Origin: SZUA-547 sp963669315
GTDB taxonomy: Bacteria > Pseudomonadota > Alphaproteobacteria > Rhodobacterales > Rhodobacteraceae
Assembly: GCA_963669315.1 (NCBI GenBank)
Contig: OY770021.1
Location: 1,302,001 to 1,366,000 of the forward strand
DNA length: 64,000 nucleotides
Direction of reading: 5' to 3'
Below are positions 61,673 to 64,000 of this stretch, piece by piece (position 1 is the first letter of the stretch; each line of letters opens with the position of its first letter). The position numbers and the translations under genes were made by a program. The notes beneath the pieces were generated by a model. The model did no database searches. It worked only from the letters and a program-made list of their open reading frames with translations, and was not told the DNA's origin.

Positions 61673-62398
61673 ATGGGTAGGGTTGCACTAGTCACCGGCG
61701 GATCGCGCGGCATCGGCGCGGCGATTTCCAAGGCGCTGCAAGCGGGCGGAAACACCGTGGCCGCCAGCTATGCGGGCAATGACGAGGCCGCGTCCAAATT
61801 CACCGCCGAGACCGGCATCAAGACCTACAAGTGGGATGTCGGGAATTACGAGGCCAGCGCCGCCGGCATCGCCCAGGTCGAGGCCGATCTCGGCCCGATC
61901 GAAATCGTCGTCGCCAACGCCGGCATCACCTGGGACGGCTTCTTCCACAAAATGAAGCCCGAGCAGTGGCAGAAGGTGATCGACACCAACCTGACTGGCG
62001 TCTTCAACACCGTGCGTCCGGTTTGGCCGGGCATGCGCGATCGCGGCTTCGGCCGTGTGGTCGTGATCAGTTCGGTGAACGGCCAGAAGGGCCAGGCTGG
62101 CCAGGTCAACTACGCCGCCACCAAGGCTGGCGATATCGGCATCGTCCGGTCGCTGGCGCAGGAGGGCGCATTCAAGGGCATCACCGCCAACGCCGTCTGC
62201 CCGGGCTATATCGGCACCGAGATGGTCCGCGCCATCCCCGAGAAGGTGCTGAATGAGAAGATTATCCCGCAGATCCCAACCGGCCGCCTTGGCGAGCCGG
62301 AAGAGATCGCGCGCTGCGTGGCCTTCCTGGCTTCGGACGATGCGGGCTTCATCAACGGCTCGACGATCTCGGCCAACGGCGCGCAGTTCTTCAGCTAA
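61673..62398 (+). CDS. phaB: Acetoacetyl-CoA reductase
   Basis: 241 residues, short-chain dehydrogenase. Nucleotide motif GGSRGIGAAI at residues 9-18 and catalytic Ser134, Tyr147 and Lys151 (ISSVNGQ...NYAATK). It reduces acetoacetyl-CoA to (R)-3-hydroxybutyryl-CoA for PHB and for the ethylmalonyl-CoA pathway. It follows phaA by 81 bases and ends at a strong terminator. Confidence 0.95.
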   Translation: MGRVALVTGGSRGIGAAISKALQAGGNTVAASYAGNDEAASKFTAETGIKTYKWDVGNYEASAAGIAQVEADLGPIEIVVANAGITWDGFFHKMKPEQWQKVIDTNLTGVFNTVRPVWPGMRDRGFGRVVVISSVNGQKGQAGQVNYAATKAGDIGIVRSLAQEGAFKGITANAVCPGYIGTEMVRAIPEKVLNEKIIPQIPTGRLGEPEEIARCVAFLASDDAGFINGSTISANGAQFFS

Positions 62399-62421
62399 GC
62401 GACGCTGACTACAGCTTTGAG

Positions 62422-62449
62422 AAGCCGGTCCCTCGGGGCCGGCTTTTTT
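62422..62449 (+). terminator. Intrinsic terminator after phaB
   Basis: The stem aagccggtcc / ggggccggctt (one G-U pair) is followed by TTTTTT, 24 bases past the phaB stop. Confidence 0.85.
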
Positions 62450-62546
62450 CGTTGCGCCCCCCGACTTCCACCACCTTCCGCCGCTTTTCAATCGCCGCCG
62501 AAACGCCTAGGTCTTTTATGCGCCCGGGTTTCTAGGAGGATTGGAC

Positions 62547-63287
62547 GTGCGGATCGGGTTTCTGCAAACAGGCCACATCACCGGCGATGTCGCCGAGCGG
62601 TTCGGGGACTATCCCGACATATACGGCCGTCTGCTCGCCAAAGCGGACCAAAACTTGGATTTCCGCGCCTTTCCGGTCGTCGACGGGGTCTTCCCTGACG
62701 CGCCTGACGCCTGCGATGGCTGGCTGATCACCGGTTCGCGGCACGGCGTCTACGAGGATCTGCCGTGGATCGATCCCCTAAAGGACTTCCTGCGAGATAT
62801 CCGCTCCGCGCGCGTCTCGCTGATCGGCGTCTGTTTCGGCCACCAAATCATGGCCGAAGCGTTCGGCGGCGCCGCCGGAAAGTCCGACAAGGGTTGGGGG
62901 TGCGGCGCGCATCGCTATACATTCGTGGATGCGCCGTCCTGGATGACGGGCGCAGAGGGCGAGTACGCCAGCCACGCCATGCATCAGGACCAGGTTTCCA
63001 GGATTCCCGCGGACGCGGCGCTGTTGGCGACGTCTCCGTTTTGCGAATTCGCCGCCCTGACCTACGGCGACCCGGAGGCGCCCGAGGCGATCTCGGTTCA
63101 AAGCCACCCGGAATTCGACGCCGATCTCGAGAGGGTGCTGATTGAGTTGCGCGCAGGCGCGGGCGTGCCGCAGGTTCTGGCGGATACGGCGTTGGCCTCG
63201 CTTGGGGGTCCGGTCAACAATGACGACTTCGCACGCTGGTTCGTCGACTATCTGAAACTGGCCGCCGCCCGGCGACAGGCGGCGTGA
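62547..63287 (+). CDS. Type 1 glutamine amidotransferase
   Basis: 246 residues. The nucleophile Cys96 is in GVCFGHQIMAEAFGG and the His-Glu pair in QSHPEFD, so the triad is complete. This resembles stand-alone GATase1 proteins of the GuaA-like YfeJ or gamma-glutamyl-polyamine type; substrate unknown. GTG 62547 is preceded by AGGAGG with 7-base spacing, which decides it over TTG 62541. Its stop overlaps the transporter start (GTGA). Confidence 0.85.
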   Translation: MRIGFLQTGHITGDVAERFGDYPDIYGRLLAKADQNLDFRAFPVVDGVFPDAPDACDGWLITGSRHGVYEDLPWIDPLKDFLRDIRSARVSLIGVCFGHQIMAEAFGGAAGKSDKGWGCGAHRYTFVDAPSWMTGAEGEYASHAMHQDQVSRIPADAALLATSPFCEFAALTYGDPEAPEAISVQSHPEFDADLERVLIELRAGAGVPQVLADTALASLGGPVNNDDFARWFVDYLKLAAARRQAA

Positions 63288-64000
63288 CCGGCGCGGGGCT
63301 GGCGGCGCGACGACGTGCGACCGCGATCGGTTTCGGCGCCGTTCTGATGTGGTCCCTGCTAGCGCTCTTCACCGTGCTGTCGGGCCGGACGCCGCCGTTC
63401 CAACTGGCGGCCATGTGCCTGCTGGTCGGCGGCGCGATCGGCGTGTACGATCTGGCTCGCAAGCGGCTGCCGCTGTCAGCTGCTCTGCCCCGCAGCCCGG
63501 CGATATGGGCGCTGGGGATCGGCGGCATATTCGGCTATCACGCGCTCTACTTCACGGCGCTTCGCAATGCTCCGCCGGCCGAAGCCGGTCTGATCGCCTA
63601 TCTCTGGCCGCTTCTGATCGTGTTGCTTTCGGGCCTGCTGCCGGGCGAGCGATTGCGCTTGCCTCAAGTATTGGGCGCGTTACTGGCCTTCGGCGGAGCG
63701 GCGATGATCCTCGGCGGGGCGGATGGCGCACTGTCCTTCCAAAGCGCGCACGCGCTGGGCTTCGCCGCCGCGGCGGGATGCGCGTTGGTCTGGTCCGGGT
63801 ATTCGGTCCTATCGCGGCGGGCGGGCGAGACGCCTACCTCGGCCGTAACCGGGTTTTGCCTCGTTGCGAGCATCCTGTCGGCGCTTTGCCATCTTGGGTT
63901 TGAGAGCACGGTCTGGCCCGAGGACTGGGTTCAGTGGGGCGCAGTGCTCGCGCTCGGGCTGGGGCCGGTTGGAGGCGCGTTTTATCTGTGGGATGTCGGC
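63284..64000 (+). CDS. DMT-superfamily (EamA-type) transporter, 3'-truncated by window edge
   Basis: GTG 63284 overlaps the amidotransferase stop; 239 codons are open to the last base, so the gene continues beyond the window. The translation has seven or eight hydrophobic helices (AIGFGAVLMWSLLALFTVL, WALGIGGIFGYHALYF, LIAYLWPLLIVLLSGLL) with the EamA pattern of a YHALYFTALRNAPPAEAGL loop. It would export a small metabolite or amino acid; the aromatic exporter YddG is the nearest recollected relative. Confidence 0.85.
   Translation, partial: MTGAGLAARRRATAIGFGAVLMWSLLALFTVLSGRTPPFQLAAMCLLVGGAIGVYDLARKRLPLSAALPRSPAIWALGIGGIFGYHALYFTALRNAPPAEAGLIAYLWPLLIVLLSGLLPGERLRLPQVLGALLAFGGAAMILGGADGALSFQSAHALGFAAAAGCALVWSGYSVLSRRAGETPTSAVTGFCLVASILSALCHLGFESTVWPEDWVQWGAVLALGLGPVGGAFYLWDVG

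Noticed and set aside
1..64000. tRNA, rRNA, riboswitch and CRISPR loci
   Set aside because: Intergenic regions were read for tRNA-like cloverleaf ends, regular spaced repeats and known riboswitch cores; none was recognisable, though a dedicated search was not possible.

Overview
The window is high-GC DNA from an alphaproteobacterium, most likely of the Rhodobacterales (roseobacter/Paracoccaceae type). The evidence is the gene content and order: tlpA divergent from argH followed by lysA and a DUF4175 protein; a zinc-ribbon protein divergent from ftsEX-plsC; def-def-fmt; DUF2062-pdxJ-acpS-lepB-rnc-era-recO; pckA divergent from chvI-chvG-hprK-rapZ-EIIA-HPr; and phaR near phaA-phaB. Two signature enzymes of the ethylmalonyl-CoA pathway, malyl-CoA lyase (mcl1) and methylsuccinyl-CoA dehydrogenase (mcd), are also present. 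No rRNA, tRNA or CRISPR array was seen.

Layout. 1-7.3 kb: 3' part of a 3-hydroxybutyryl-CoA dehydrogenase gene, a small exported protein, tlpA, argH, a small lipoprotein gene, lysA and a DUF4175 membrane protein. 7.3-11.3 kb: zinc-ribbon membrane protein, ftsE, ftsX, plsC and two small accessory genes. 11.3-15.9 kb: mcl1 and accA on the minus strand, with a complete IS1182-family element directly upstream and a small accessory gene beyond it. 15.9-19.9 kb: MalY/PatB-type lyase, two peptide-deformylase genes (the second with its catalytic motifs lost), fmt, a GlsB-like membrane protein and an acetyltransferase. 19.9-24.3 kb: a compact minus-strand run NYN-UDG-panD-ispH-methyltransferase-rnhA-TRIC. 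24.7-35.1 kb: rpoZ, rsh, pyrE, then the pdxJ/acpS/lepB/rnc/era/recO housekeeping run ending in a Tag-like glycosylase. 35.1-43 kb: META lipoprotein, hsp20, an unrecognised 547-residue helical protein beside a 95-bp miniature IS, mcd, FkbM methyltransferase, TauE, MAPEG and PsiE. 43-47 kb: an island with an IS630 remnant and a two-gene module (secreted caspase-fold protease plus a peptidoglycan-binding polyglycine protein), bracketed by imperfect 46-bp direct repeats, one of which is the 3' end of a gamma-glutamyltransferase gene. 47-56 kb: ggt, pckA, ChvGI two-component system, HprK/RapZ/PTS genes and tag. 56-64 kb: EAL protein, phaR, a CoA-acylating aldehyde dehydrogenase, phaA, phaB, a glutamine amidotransferase and the start of a DMT transporter that runs off the window.

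How the genes work together. PhaA and PhaB make 3-hydroxybutyryl-CoA, the common entry to polyhydroxybutyrate and to the ethylmalonyl-CoA pathway; Mcd and Mcl1 act later in that pathway, and PhaR is the polymer-sensing repressor. ChvG/ChvI, HprK, RapZ, an EIIA and HPr form the alphaproteobacterial envelope-stress/PTS module beside the gluconeogenic pckA. The least explained parts are the caspase island, the 36.6-38.2 kb helical protein, the inactive-looking second deformylase, and the palindrome-preceded aldehyde dehydrogenase between phaR and phaA.
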